Assembly (NCBI GenBank): GCA_020051775.1
Contig: JAGVQJ010000050.1
Coordinates: forward strand, 1-38,644
DNA: 38,644 bases
From: Calditrichota bacterium
GTDB taxonomy: Bacteria > Electryoneota > B3-LCP
Direction: 5' to 3'
The notes beneath the pieces were generated by a model that had not been told where the DNA came from, made no database searches, and saw only the letters and a program-made list of their open reading frames with translations. Of the stretch, positions 15,820 through 23,115 are shown in pieces (position 1 is the stretch's first letter; each line of letters opens with the position of its first letter). Position numbers and translations under genes: made by a program.

Positions 15820-17202
15820 TTAAGTTATGGCTAATAGTGTGTCCAGCATTTCATTTACGGTCACTACAAACTTCGCCAAGGCGCCATAGGTTGTTTGATA
15901 CTTTACCATGTTGGCCATTTCTTCATCCAGTGAAACGCCTTCCGCCGAAGCTTGCCAGAGGCGGGCCTGATCAAGCACTACGTCGCTCTGCTCCAATTCG
16001 GTTTCGGCTGCTTGCGTCAATGATCCCAGGTCGGCGGCCAGAGAAGCATAGTATTGATTGATCGTGGCCTGACCTTCGTCCATGACGAGCTCATTTTGCA
16101 GGTTGAAAATAGCCAAGGCAATGGAACCATCACCGGCATTGCCGTCACTAGAAGCAGCAATATTATCGGCGTTCAGTTGGACTTCGGCAGAGAGGGCGAT
16201 GTTTCCAGCGCCGGTCGTGGAGGGGTTGAAGAAACTTAACCCCGTCGTGCCATCCAACGCATAACCTGTCTGGTGAATAGCGTTGACGTTTTGGGCCAAT
16301 CCCACTGCAAATTGATCCAAGCCGCTCATCAACTCCGGAATGGCTTGATCACGCACCAGCAACAAACCCGCCACCTCCCCGGATTGGAAATTGACTTCCA
16401 GCCCACTCCCCGACCAGATTACTTCATGTAATATATCGCCGGCCCCGGACATTTCGCGCAGCGCCAAAGACTGGGTGGTGTCCCGGTAGACCAGATTCTG
16501 TCCTCCCAGCCAAACCGTCACGCTACCGTTATTTTCGTCTTGTGTCTGAATATTAGCCAGGCCTGCCAACTGATCAACCAACAGATCGCGCTGATCCATC
16601 AAATCGTTGGGCAATTGACCCTGTGAAACAGCCTCGGATATGGCCGAATTGAGGTTCGCAATCTGGGTTGAGATTTGATTAATATCTGAAACCATATAAG
16701 AGAGTTGGGTATCCAAATCGCGGCGCTGAGCTTGTAAATTTTGGTAAACGCCGTTGATGTTCTGGGTTAGTTCCTGTCCTTTCATTTGCAAGGCGACACG
16801 AGCCGAGGAATTTTCCGGGTCGTTAGCCACATCCGACCAACTGGCCCAAAACTCGTCCAGGATACCGCTCAGACCCCCGCCGGAGGTTTCACCTAAAATT
16901 GTTTCTATCTGGGAAAGACCGGCGCTCTGAAATTGCAGAAAACCGTTGTTCTGTTGTTCGGACAAGACCTGCCGGTCCAGGTAACGGTTGCGCATGCGGG
17001 TAATCTCGGCCACATCCGATCCCATACCCAACATGCCGCCGGGAATCTCCAAGGTCTGCTGGTATGCTTCCAGGTCGGGACGTTGGCGTGAATATCCCGG
17101 AGTATTGACATTAGCGATATTGTGGCCTGTGATCATCTGCGCCCATTGTTGGGACATCATCGAACGCTTGGCCAAAGAGATCGCGTCGAAAAGACCGGCC
17201 AT
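15820..17202 (-). CDS. flgK: Flagellar hook-associated protein FlgK (HAP1)
   Basis: FlgK forms the first junction layer on the hook. The 460-residue product starts with MAGLFDAISLAKRSMMSQQW and the rod/hook-type motif GHNIANVNTPGYSRQRPDLE. It ends with LDEEMANMVKYQTTYGALAK and VVTVNEMLDTLLAIT, the FlgK C-terminal consensus. It is shorter than the enteric protein (about 547), mainly in the central domain. ATG at 17202 follows an AAAGGATT site. Only 12 bp separate it from flgN, its export chaperone. Confidence 0.95.
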   Translation of the reverse strand: MAGLFDAISLAKRSMMSQQWAQMITGHNIANVNTPGYSRQRPDLEAYQQTLEIPGGMLGMGSDVAEITRMRNRYLDRQVLSEQQNNGFLQFQSAGLSQIETILGETSGGGLSGILDEFWASWSDVANDPENSSARVALQMKGQELTQNINGVYQNLQAQRRDLDTQLSYMVSDINQISTQIANLNSAISEAVSQGQLPNDLMDQRDLLVDQLAGLANIQTQDENNGSVTVWLGGQNLVYRDTTQSLALREMSGAGDILHEVIWSGSGLEVNFQSGEVAGLLLVRDQAIPELMSGLDQFAVGLAQNVNAIHQTGYALDGTTGLSFFNPSTTGAGNIALSAEVQLNADNIAASSDGNAGDGSIALAIFNLQNELVMDEGQATINQYYASLAADLGSLTQAAETELEQSDVVLDQARLWQASAEGVSLDEEMANMVKYQTTYGALAKFVVTVNEMLDTLLAIT

Positions 17203-17214
17203 GTTGTCAATCCT

Positions 17215-17715
17215 TTAGAAGGTTTTATTGACCATGACGCTGTCGGGCGCCTGTCGAGTGGTTTTACCGGAGGGGTCATAGACTTGCGTGACGTCCGAAG
17301 CGTCAATCATCCATCCGATGCTTTGTTGAATGAAGTTGAGTGAGCGCTTGATAAGCAGCTCGTTGACTTTATTGACACGACGAATACGCTCCACCAACTG
17401 CGAAAGGTTTTTCTTCAGATCCTTCAATTCGGTGGAAACGTCTCCCAGTGTGATTTCGATCAAATGCGTCAGCGTGATTTCATCCTCGCGCAATCCCGTA
17501 GAGGCGGCCATGTTTTTGACTTTAGAGACGCGGCGAGCCTCCAACTCCCGGATGTTGCCAACCAGTCGCTCCTGTTCCGCCACGGTTTCGCGGAAGGCGT
17601 CAATCTGGTTGGCCAGGAGAAACTGCTTCTGCCGGCGCAGGAGATCCAGAAAGCGGGTCAGGACTTCCTCCTCTTCCCGAATCAGGCTGATGAGCTCTGC
17701 TATGAATTGACTCAT
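17215..17715 (-). CDS. flgN: Flagellar export chaperone FlgN
   Basis: FlgN is the export chaperone for FlgK and FlgL. The 166-residue helical product starts MSQFIAELISLIREEEEVLT and continues with FLDLLRRQKQFLLANQIDAF and EQERLVGNIRELEARR, typical of FlgN. The C-terminus carries RVNKVNELLIKRSLNFIQQS, another family mark. ATG at 17715 is chosen because an AAGGA site sits 7 nt upstream; upstream in-frame codons would extend into flgJ. It is followed by flgK, its client. Its 5' end overlaps the 3' extension of flgJ by 116 bp in another frame. Confidence 0.92.
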   Translation of the reverse strand: MSQFIAELISLIREEEEVLTRFLDLLRRQKQFLLANQIDAFRETVAEQERLVGNIRELEARRVSKVKNMAASTGLREDEITLTHLIEITLGDVSTELKDLKKNLSQLVERIRRVNKVNELLIKRSLNFIQQSIGWMIDASDVTQVYDPSGKTTRQAPDSVMVNKTF

Positions 17716-18004
17716 GGTCATTCCTTGGTGAGAGTTGGTGGTAGAGCATGTCGCCAAGGCCCAAGCCTCCGCCATTGGCGATTGACCGGGCCAGAGATTC
17801 GATGACTACGTCGCCGTAAATGCCGGCGCGGTCGGATTCTCCGCCCAGAGAGCGATCTATATGGGCTTCCTTTAAAACCTGACGCAGAAAGATCTCCTCG
17901 AATTGACCGCAGGCCTTGCGCAGCTCCTCAGGAGAAGGCTGCTTGCGGGCTTGCGGCTTTGAAATGCGGCCGGTCAGATCAGTTTTTATTTCAATCTCGG
18001 ACAC
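17600..18004 (-). CDS. flgJ: Rod-binding protein FlgJ, N-terminal domain type, with unusual C-terminal read-on
   Basis: FlgJ promotes flagellar rod assembly. The conserved domain (ELRKACGQFEEIFLRQVLKE, then GGESDRAGIYGDVVIESLAR and GGGLGLGDMLYHQL) is present, and no muramidase domain follows. Family members normally end shortly after the MLYxQL phrase. Here the frame runs on for 43 more codons, Pro/Ser/Gly-rich and unlike any domain, and overlaps flgN by 116 bp. The start is uncertain: GTG at 18004 has an AAGGGG site 9 nt upstream and is chosen. GTG at 18058 (overlapping the flgI stop) or ATG at 18031 would add an MSGSGTTTT-like peptide that is encoded by a repeat. Confidence 0.82.
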   Translation of the reverse strand: MSEIEIKTDLTGRISKPQARKQPSPEELRKACGQFEEIFLRQVLKEAHIDRSLGGESDRAGIYGDVVIESLARSIANGGGLGLGDMLYHQLSPRNDHESIHSRAHQPDSGRGGSPDPLSGSPAPAEAVSPGQPD

Positions 18005-18031
18005 GATTGTCTGTCCCCTTATCAAGATCAT

Positions 18032-18057
18032 AGTCGTGGTCGTCCCTGACCCTGACA
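18032..18057. repeat. Short imperfect palindromic repeat, family A copy 3
   Basis: The segment AGTCGTGGTCGTCCCTGACC and the next six bases resemble 19764-19790 and the reverse complement of 1643-1668. It lies at the flgI-flgJ junction and encodes the odd Ser-Gly-Thr peptide if the most upstream flgJ start were used, which argues for a downstream start. Confidence 0.4.
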
Positions 18058-19161
18058 CTAAATAATCACAAGCTCCGCTTGCAGTGATCCTGCTTCCTTC
18101 AGCGCCTGGAAAATGGAGATTAAATCTTCCGGGGTAACGCCCAGGGTATTCAGGGCGGTGGCAACTTCAGCAACTGTGGCGCCCTCTTTCAGCGTCACAA
18201 CCGGGGTCTGAGTCTCGTTGACCGTGATTTGATCCAAAGGCGCGACCACCGTTTGTCCTGAAGAGAATGGGCCCGGTTGCGAGATTACGGGCACGGATTT
18301 GACGGCAATAGAGATCGAACCATGTGTGACCGCAGCCGGACGTAATTTCACGTTTTCTCCCACCACCACGGTGCCGGTGCGTTCATTGATCACGACACGA
18401 GCCGGCACGTCCACGGCCAGGGTCAAACTTTCCGCTTGTGCGATGAATTCGACCTGGCCTAGCTCGTCGAAGTCGGCGGGCGGGGTGACTTCGACACAGA
18501 TAGCATCCAGGGCGCGCGCAGTTTGATCGCCGAAGGCAGCGTTCAGGGCTTGAGCCAACCGTCTCGCGGTGGTGAAATCCGGTTGCATCAAATTGAAGCG
18601 CAATGTGCCCGTAGCCACAGTCGCGGAATCGGCAGCGCGAATGGCGGATCCTCCCAATGGTATCCGACCGACCATCGTGTAATTCTTGCGCATGGCTACG
18701 CGCCCGGCGCTGATATTGAAGCCTCCTACCGACAGCGGCCCTTGAGCGGTAGCCCAAACTGCGCCCTCCAAATCTGATAAAGGAGTGGCCAACAAGGTGC
18801 CGCCCGCTAAACTGGTGGCATCTCCGACCGACGAAACCTCCACATCGAAGCGCGATCCCGGTCGAACGTAAGGGCTGATTTCAGCCGTGACCATCACGGC
18901 GGCCACATTGCGCAAACGGATCTCGTTAGGGCTGACCGTGATGCCGAAGCGATCCAGCATATTCGCCAGCGATTGTTCGGTGAATCGAGTATTGAACCGG
19001 TCGCCGGATCCATTTAAACCGATGACCAAACCATATCCCACCACCGAACGAGTTCCCGAGCCTTCCAGCCTGGCGATGTCCTTGATGCGAGCCTGGCTCC
19101 AGGTCAGAGTGGCGGTCAACAGGACAGCCGTCAGTGATGCAAAGAGGATTCTGTGTATCAT
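18058..19161 (-). CDS. flgI: Flagellar P-ring protein FlgI
   Basis: FlgI builds the periplasmic P ring around the rod in the peptidoglycan. The 367-residue precursor has an N-terminal signal peptide (MIHRILFASLTAVLLTATLT, cleaved near residue 24) and then RIKDIARLEGSGTRSVVGYG, the family hallmark. Further marks are IGLNGSGDRFNTRFTEQSLA, SSVGDATSLAGGTLLATPL and INERTGTVVVGENVKL. The length is typical. It sits between flgH (9 bp upstream) and flgJ. Presence with FlgH shows a Gram-negative envelope. Confidence 0.96.
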   Translation of the reverse strand: MIHRILFASLTAVLLTATLTWSQARIKDIARLEGSGTRSVVGYGLVIGLNGSGDRFNTRFTEQSLANMLDRFGITVSPNEIRLRNVAAVMVTAEISPYVRPGSRFDVEVSSVGDATSLAGGTLLATPLSDLEGAVWATAQGPLSVGGFNISAGRVAMRKNYTMVGRIPLGGSAIRAADSATVATGTLRFNLMQPDFTTARRLAQALNAAFGDQTARALDAICVEVTPPADFDELGQVEFIAQAESLTLAVDVPARVVINERTGTVVVGENVKLRPAAVTHGSISIAVKSVPVISQPGPFSSGQTVVAPLDQITVNETQTPVVTLKEGATVAEVATALNTLGVTPEDLISIFQALKEAGSLQAELVII

Positions 19162-19170
19162 TTATTTTCT

Positions 19171-19752
19171 CTAAAATACCCAATTAATCACGCGAGTGAA
19201 AAACCCCGGCTTGGAGGCGCTATTGACGTCACCTTTACCAGTATAGCTGATTTGGGCGTCAGCAACATTATAGGAATAGACCATGTTCTGTCCCGATATG
19301 TCTTCAGGACGCACAATCCCCTTTAAGGTCGTGGTCTGTTTCTCGCCGTTAATGACCACACTGCGAGTTCCTTCGATAACCAGATTGCCGGTTTCGGAGA
19401 TTTCTACGATTCGCGCCGAAAGTGTCCCTTGCAGGGTTCCGGAACGACGCGTCTCGCCTGTGCCGTCGCTTTTATGCTTCCATTGGCCGTTGACTCCGGA
19501 ATTGATGGTCGAAAGATCGCCAGTACCGACTCCCGACAATCCCAATTGGTTTTCCACATCAGTGTTCGTGCCGGATTCGTTCGAACCTACAGCGTGCTCC
19601 ACAATCAGGATAGTGACAACGTCACCAACCTGATAGGCGCGGCGGTCGGAGAACAGCGAGCGGTTAATGTTCTCACTGAATTTCTTCGGACCGGCGTGGA
19701 GGGTAATACTCAAGATCAACATCACCAGCAGGCAGATATTCGATCGTTTCAT
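19171..19752 (-). CDS. flgH: Flagellar L-ring protein FlgH, without a lipobox
   Basis: FlgH builds the outer-membrane L ring. The 193-residue precursor has a signal peptide (MKRSNICLLVMLILSITLHA, probable cleavage near the end of this stretch). The family core follows: SLFSDRRAYQVGDVVTILIV near residues 35-54, SGTLQGTLSARIVEISETGN and LKGIVRPEDISGQNMVYSYN. Most FlgH proteins are lipoproteins with a lipobox cysteine at the cleavage site. Here no Cys follows the hydrophobic stretch, the only one being C7 at its start. The longer TTG start at 19764 would add four residues; ATG at 19752 has a GGAG site and is used. It lies 9 bp before flgI. Confidence 0.94.
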   Translation of the reverse strand: MKRSNICLLVMLILSITLHAGPKKFSENINRSLFSDRRAYQVGDVVTILIVEHAVGSNESGTNTDVENQLGLSGVGTGDLSTINSGVNGQWKHKSDGTGETRRSGTLQGTLSARIVEISETGNLVIEGTRSVVINGEKQTTTLKGIVRPEDISGQNMVYSYNVADAQISYTGKGDVNSASKPGFFTRVINWVF

Positions 19753-19763
19753 GGAAAGCTCCA

Positions 19764-19790
19764 AGTCGGGGTCAGAGACGATCCCGATTA
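19764..19790. repeat. Short imperfect palindromic repeat, family A copy 2
   Basis: AGTCGGGGTCAGAGACGATC and the following bases CCGATTA form an imperfect palindrome in the flgA-flgH gap. It aligns with 18032-18057 and the reverse complement of 1643-1668. Confidence 0.45.
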
Positions 19791-19838
19791 CAGTAATCGT
19801 TTCTCGGTTCTCGGTTTTCTGTATTCAGTTTACGGATT

Positions 19839-20804
19839 TCACTCCGCCATGACGCAACTGCCATCCACAACCGTGGCACGCAGGCGTTTGCCATTATCTT
19901 CCAGACGTACCCATATTTTCTGGCCGGGAGATCCCGCTTCCAGAGCGGTGGCCGAGGCGCGGATCTGCATATTTTTCGTTCCCAATACGAGGCTTATACC
20001 CTCACCCTTTCGCACCACCGCCGGGGGTTGTATCTGATCCCACCGTAAGGGATGGTCGGGAGTGATAGATCGTGCCGCCTCCCAGCCGATGGCCAGTTCC
20101 GGTTGATACATCAGTCCCGCCATTCCGGTAGTCTTCAGATCCACTGTGCGCACTGTCAGATCTTCCGGTTTGATGATCTGTCCGCGAGCGATATGTTTCA
20201 TGGCGAATGACAATCGGGCATAGAGCTGAACTTCTATCTGAAAATGATAGCGCTCCATCTCGCCATCGCCATCGCGGCGATCAATGGAAAATACCTGGCG
20301 GCCGGGAATGAGCATTTCTGCGGAGGTTACCCGAAATCGCACCGGTGGCGCACCAGCTCCGTTTAAGTTCGTTGTCGAATCCTTGCACACCGCTACGGCG
20401 GTAATGGAATCGCCGCCCAGGGCGGTAAAATGACGTTGGATGATAGAATTCACCCCGCAGTACTGGTCGGTCGAAGCTGCCGGAAGCACCTCCACGGCCG
20501 GCGACCCGGTAAAAGACACAACGATCTCATCGGGGATGGCACGCTTGACCTCTTCCGCAGTCACAATGCGGGATTCCTTACGCTTCATCAGGGTGCCGAT
20601 TTGCAACGGCTTCAAGCGATTCACGGTTTGCGGATCGCCGGTCAGGTCGGCAATTTGCCCCAGAATGACGCGCCCGCCGGAAACAAACACCAGGTCGTAA
20701 AGCTCCACAGTCACGAGTGGGAGTCCCCCCGCTCGCACTGTTGGACAGAGAATCGCGGTCGCGACTAAAAAGGCCAACACCATTTGTTTCAATCTGCCGC
20801 TCAC
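19839..20804 (-). CDS. flgA: Flagellar P-ring assembly chaperone FlgA
   Basis: FlgA is a periplasmic chaperone for P-ring assembly by FlgI. The 321-residue precursor has a signal peptide (LKQMVLAFLVATAILCPTVR). The C-terminal SAF/FlgA part contains LSFAMKHIARGQIIKPEDLT, HPLRWDQIQPPAVVRKGEGI and the final ASATALEAGSPGQKIWVRLE and RATVVDG, all typical. The start is GTG at 20804 with an AGGA site 8 nt upstream; it lies 9 bp after the flgG stop. The length is larger than in E. coli (219), with an N-terminal extra domain of about 100 residues, as seen in many non-enteric FlgA proteins. Confidence 0.9.
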   Translation of the reverse strand: MSGRLKQMVLAFLVATAILCPTVRAGGLPLVTVELYDLVFVSGGRVILGQIADLTGDPQTVNRLKPLQIGTLMKRKESRIVTAEEVKRAIPDEIVVSFTGSPAVEVLPAASTDQYCGVNSIIQRHFTALGGDSITAVAVCKDSTTNLNGAGAPPVRFRVTSAEMLIPGRQVFSIDRRDGDGEMERYHFQIEVQLYARLSFAMKHIARGQIIKPEDLTVRTVDLKTTGMAGLMYQPELAIGWEAARSITPDHPLRWDQIQPPAVVRKGEGISLVLGTKNMQIRASATALEAGSPGQKIWVRLEDNGKRLRATVVDGSCVMAE

Positions 20805-20813
20805 ACGATCATC

Positions 20814-21599
20814 CTATCTTTTCAAATTAGCGGCTTGGGAAAGCATATCTTCCGCCGTGCGGATGCTCTTGGAATTGATTTCGTAGGCGCGTTGAGCTGT
20901 GATCATGTGGACCATCTCTTCGATGACGGAAACATTGGAGGCTTCGAGGTAACCCTGCTCGATCTGCCCTAATCCGTCCAACCCGGCTTGCCCTTGAATA
21001 GGTGGCCCAGAAGCTACGGTTTCAGTGTAGAGATTCTGCCCCATACTCGCCAGACCCGCCGCATTGATAAAGCGCGCTAAATCAATCTGACCGATCTCCT
21101 GGGGGAGAGTTTGTCCCGGCACTTGTACGGATACAATTCCTTCACGGCTGACCAGCACGGCCTGGGCATCCACCGGCAGGCGCAGATCACCATCCACGGG
21201 GTAACCGTTAGACGTGACGATGACTCCTTCCGGGCTGATTTTTAGATTGCCGTCACGGGTATAGGCGACACGTCCGTCTGGCAGAGTCACCTGGAAAAAA
21301 CCGTCGCCGCTGATGGCCAGATCCATGGGATTATCGGTCTGCGTCAGCGTTCCCTGCTCGAAGCTGCGGCTGTTGGCTACGGGCCGCACACCGTGCCCGA
21401 TTTCCAGTTGCACCGGCTCGGTTTCCTGGTTGGGATTGGCGGTGGCATGATGGATAACCTGATACATCAGATCCTGGAACTGAATCTGCCCCTTCTTGAA
21501 GCCGGTCGTGTTGACGTTGGCCAGGTTGTTGGAGATATTGTCCAGGTTAAGCTGTTCAGCGAACATCCCCGAAGCGGCAGATCTGAGTGCGCGTATCAT
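20814..21599 (-). CDS. flgG: Flagellar distal rod protein FlgG
   Basis: FlgG forms the distal rod. The 261-residue product has the N-terminal MIRALRSAASGMFAEQLNLD and NISNNLANVNTTGFKKGQIQ blocks, the FlgG-specific FQDLMYQ stretch and the central ISGDGFFQVTLPDGRVAYTR. The C-terminus reads LEASNVSVIEEMVHMITAQR and AYEINSKSIRTAEDMLSQA. Size and both ends match E. coli FlgG (260). A strong G-rich ribosome site precedes the ATG. It is followed by flgA after 9 bp, a common order in non-enteric flagellar loci. Confidence 0.97.
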   Translation of the reverse strand: MIRALRSAASGMFAEQLNLDNISNNLANVNTTGFKKGQIQFQDLMYQVIHHATANPNQETEPVQLEIGHGVRPVANSRSFEQGTLTQTDNPMDLAISGDGFFQVTLPDGRVAYTRDGNLKISPEGVIVTSNGYPVDGDLRLPVDAQAVLVSREGIVSVQVPGQTLPQEIGQIDLARFINAAGLASMGQNLYTETVASGPPIQGQAGLDGLGQIEQGYLEASNVSVIEEMVHMITAQRAYEINSKSIRTAEDMLSQAANLKR

Positions 21600-21613
21600 T
21601 GAATCCCCCCTAT

Positions 21614-21687
21614 GTCATTGCGTGGGACGAAGTCCCGAAGCAATCTCCCCAGGATTCAGAAGATTGCTCCGCTTCGCTCGCCATGAC
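21614..21687. repeat. Imperfect inverted repeat of the GTCATTGCG...CGCCATGAC type
   Basis: GTCATTGCGTGGGACGAAGT...GAAGCAATCT is followed by the near reverse complement AGATTGCTCCGCTTCGCTCG CCATGAC. The whole spans about 74 bp in the 94-bp flgF-flgG gap. The same kind of repeat (GTCATTGCGAG...GAAGCAATCTC) is dispersed in genomes of many phyla, so it is likely a small mobile or palindromic element inserted within the operon. It would form a long hairpin in the flgF-flgG mRNA. Confidence 0.65.
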
Positions 21688-21693
21688 GTTGAA

Positions 21694-22437
21694 TTATGCT
21701 TTACCCACCTCGTTGACCGCTTTACCCAGGGTGGCGTCCTGCGTCTGAAGGGCACGGGCGGAGGCGTCGTAATATTGATTGATCTCGATCATTTTGACCA
21801 TCTCGGCCACCACGTTGACATTGGATTCTTCCATATACCCTGGCTGAAGGCGGGGTTCAGTCAGTTCGACCGGTTCATGGCCGGAAACATACAGTCCATC
21901 GCTGGTATGCCTCAGCGCTGACGGGTCCTCGAAATAAACGACCCGCAGACGATCCAAAACTTGTTCCGGCGATTCGCCCGGACTTTTCACGACCAGTGAA
22001 CCATCCGTGGTAAAATGCGCTTGACCATCAGGTAACATTAACGTGCCGCCCACCGTTTGGACGCGGTAGCCGGTCAAGGTCACTAATTCGCCTTCAGCGT
22101 TCAGGCTGAAGCGGCCGTCGCGAGTGTAGGCGGGACCGTTGGCGGTTTCCACGACGAACCAACCTTCACCCACGATGGCTACGTCCAGCGGATTACCGGT
22201 CGGCGAAAGCGTCCCCTGGCGACCTAGGCGATCGCCGGTGCTTTCTACGTCCACGAATTTTTCGCCACCTGTGACAGGATTAGACGGCGCCAAAGAGGAA
22301 TTCAGGGTTTCGCGGAAACAGATGTTCTCCTGCCGAAAACCGGCCGTGTTGGCATTGGCCAGGTTGTTGGCCACAATTTCCAGGTGTCGCTGGCGCGCCA
22401 GCATCCCCGCGGCAGAATGATAGATACCTTTAACCAT
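21694..22437 (-). CDS. flgF: Flagellar proximal-rod protein FlgF
   Basis: FlgF is a rod component. The 247-residue product starts MVKGIYHSAAGMLARQRHLE and has the rod motif NNLANANTAGFRQENICFRE. It lacks the FlgG-type FQDLMYQ stretch and has FlgF-like length. The C-terminus reads MEESNVNVVAEMVKMIEINQ and YYDASARALQTQDATLGKAV. The ATG has a modest AGGAA site. It is the first gene of the leftward flagellar run, with a sigma-54 type promoter 36 bp upstream. A palindromic repeat separates it from flgG. Confidence 0.93.
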   Translation of the reverse strand: MVKGIYHSAAGMLARQRHLEIVANNLANANTAGFRQENICFRETLNSSLAPSNPVTGGEKFVDVESTGDRLGRQGTLSPTGNPLDVAIVGEGWFVVETANGPAYTRDGRFSLNAEGELVTLTGYRVQTVGGTLMLPDGQAHFTTDGSLVVKSPGESPEQVLDRLRVVYFEDPSALRHTSDGLYVSGHEPVELTEPRLQPGYMEESNVNVVAEMVKMIEINQYYDASARALQTQDATLGKAVNEVGKA

Positions 22438-22685
22438 AGTTTAAGCGTTCCTATTATTCCGGTTAGAATTTCAGCAAGAAACGCGCCACCGAGTTTAGAT
22501 GTTGTTATTAAGTGAGTTAGTATGATGATAACGGGGAAGATCTGGGGTAAGGGCTGCCGAGGGAACGGGTATTTTTTTCCGAGGAAACACACGGATCCTG
22601 CCGCCTAAGAAGCAGCTCGTCCCCGAAAAATAATTCAAATATTACTATTATATTGCGAAAATTATTTGTATTATATACAACTGAG
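22438..22685. other. Intergenic region between divergent flgF and the first cold-shock gene
   Basis: About 250 bp without a coding region. The left end holds the sigma-54 promoter of flgF (22473-22488). The right part is AT-rich (22630-22680) and probably belongs to the promoter area of the cold-shock gene. A hairpin-like GGGAACGGGTATTTTTTTCC stretch lies near 22560. No open frame with family resemblance is seen. Confidence 0.5.
22473..22488 (-). promoter_or_regulatory. Sigma-54 (RpoN) promoter for the flgF operon
   Basis: The minus strand reads TGGCGCGTTTCTTGCT, which matches the known -24/-12 consensus TGGCACG-N4-TTGCW in all but one consensus base and keeps the required GG-N10-GC spacing. 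The predicted start point lies near 22463, giving a short leader of about 26 nt to the flgF ATG. This fits a middle-class rod/ring operon under RpoN control. The activator gene is not in the window. Confidence 0.8.
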
Positions 22686-22786
22686 GATTGTCATAACACT
22701 TTAAAGAGCGGTAATTTTGTCCACTTGGTTAAGGTACTGTGACATTCTGATAGAGTAATACAAGTTAAATTTAAAGGAGTACGGTA
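22686..22786 (+). promoter_or_regulatory. Conserved leader of cold-shock gene 1
   Basis: The 101 nt before the ATG align almost end to end, with a few one-base indels, with the 101 nt before the second cold-shock gene (24206-24306). Strictly shared blocks include GATTGTCATAA, GAGCGGTA, GTGACATTCTGATAGAG and ACAAGTTAAATTTAAAGGAG (ribosome site). Such preservation outside coding sequence suggests a shared promoter and a structured cold-shock 5' UTR. Where transcription starts inside it cannot be fixed by eye. Confidence 0.65.
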
Positions 22787-22996
22787 ATGTCACAAGGTAC
22801 TGTGAAGTGGTTCAATTCGCGCAAAGGTTACGGTTTTATCACGGTAGACGGCGAGAACAAAGACGTCTTCGTGCACGCCAATGAAGTTTCCGGCGGCGGT
22901 CAGTATAACGAGCTGTCCGAAAACCAGCGCGTGGAGTTCGACATCGAGCAGGGCGCCAAAGGCCCCAATGCCAAAAACGTCCGCCCGATCGGCTAA
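22787..22996 (+). CDS. Cold-shock protein, CspA family (copy 1)
   Basis: A 69-residue single cold-shock domain. RNP1 is KGYGFITV (residues 13-20) and RNP2 is VFVHAN, near residues 27-32. The protein binds single-stranded RNA and DNA and acts as an RNA chaperone. It is about 90 percent identical to copy 2. A strong AAAGGAG site precedes the ATG. It is a single-gene unit with its own terminator. Confidence 0.96.
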   Translation: MSQGTVKWFNSRKGYGFITVDGENKDVFVHANEVSGGGQYNELSENQRVEFDIEQGAKGPNAKNVRPIG

Positions 22997-23020
22997 TCAC
23001 TTCCAAGCGTAAGAACACCA

Positions 23021-23051
23021 AAAGCCCGGTTCGATTGAACCGGGCTTTTTT
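23021..23051 (+). terminator. Rho-independent terminator after cold-shock gene 1
   Basis: AGCCCGGTTC (23023-23032), loop GATT, GAACCGGGCT (23037-23046), then a run of six T. The reverse strand also ends in T residues, so it may serve the convergent methyltransferase gene as well. Confidence 0.92.
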
Positions 23052-23115
23052 GTTGGGAAGGTGACCCGACTCTAATGTTTTTGCTGGGTTGGGATTATTC
23101 CTGCTTTCGCTCACT

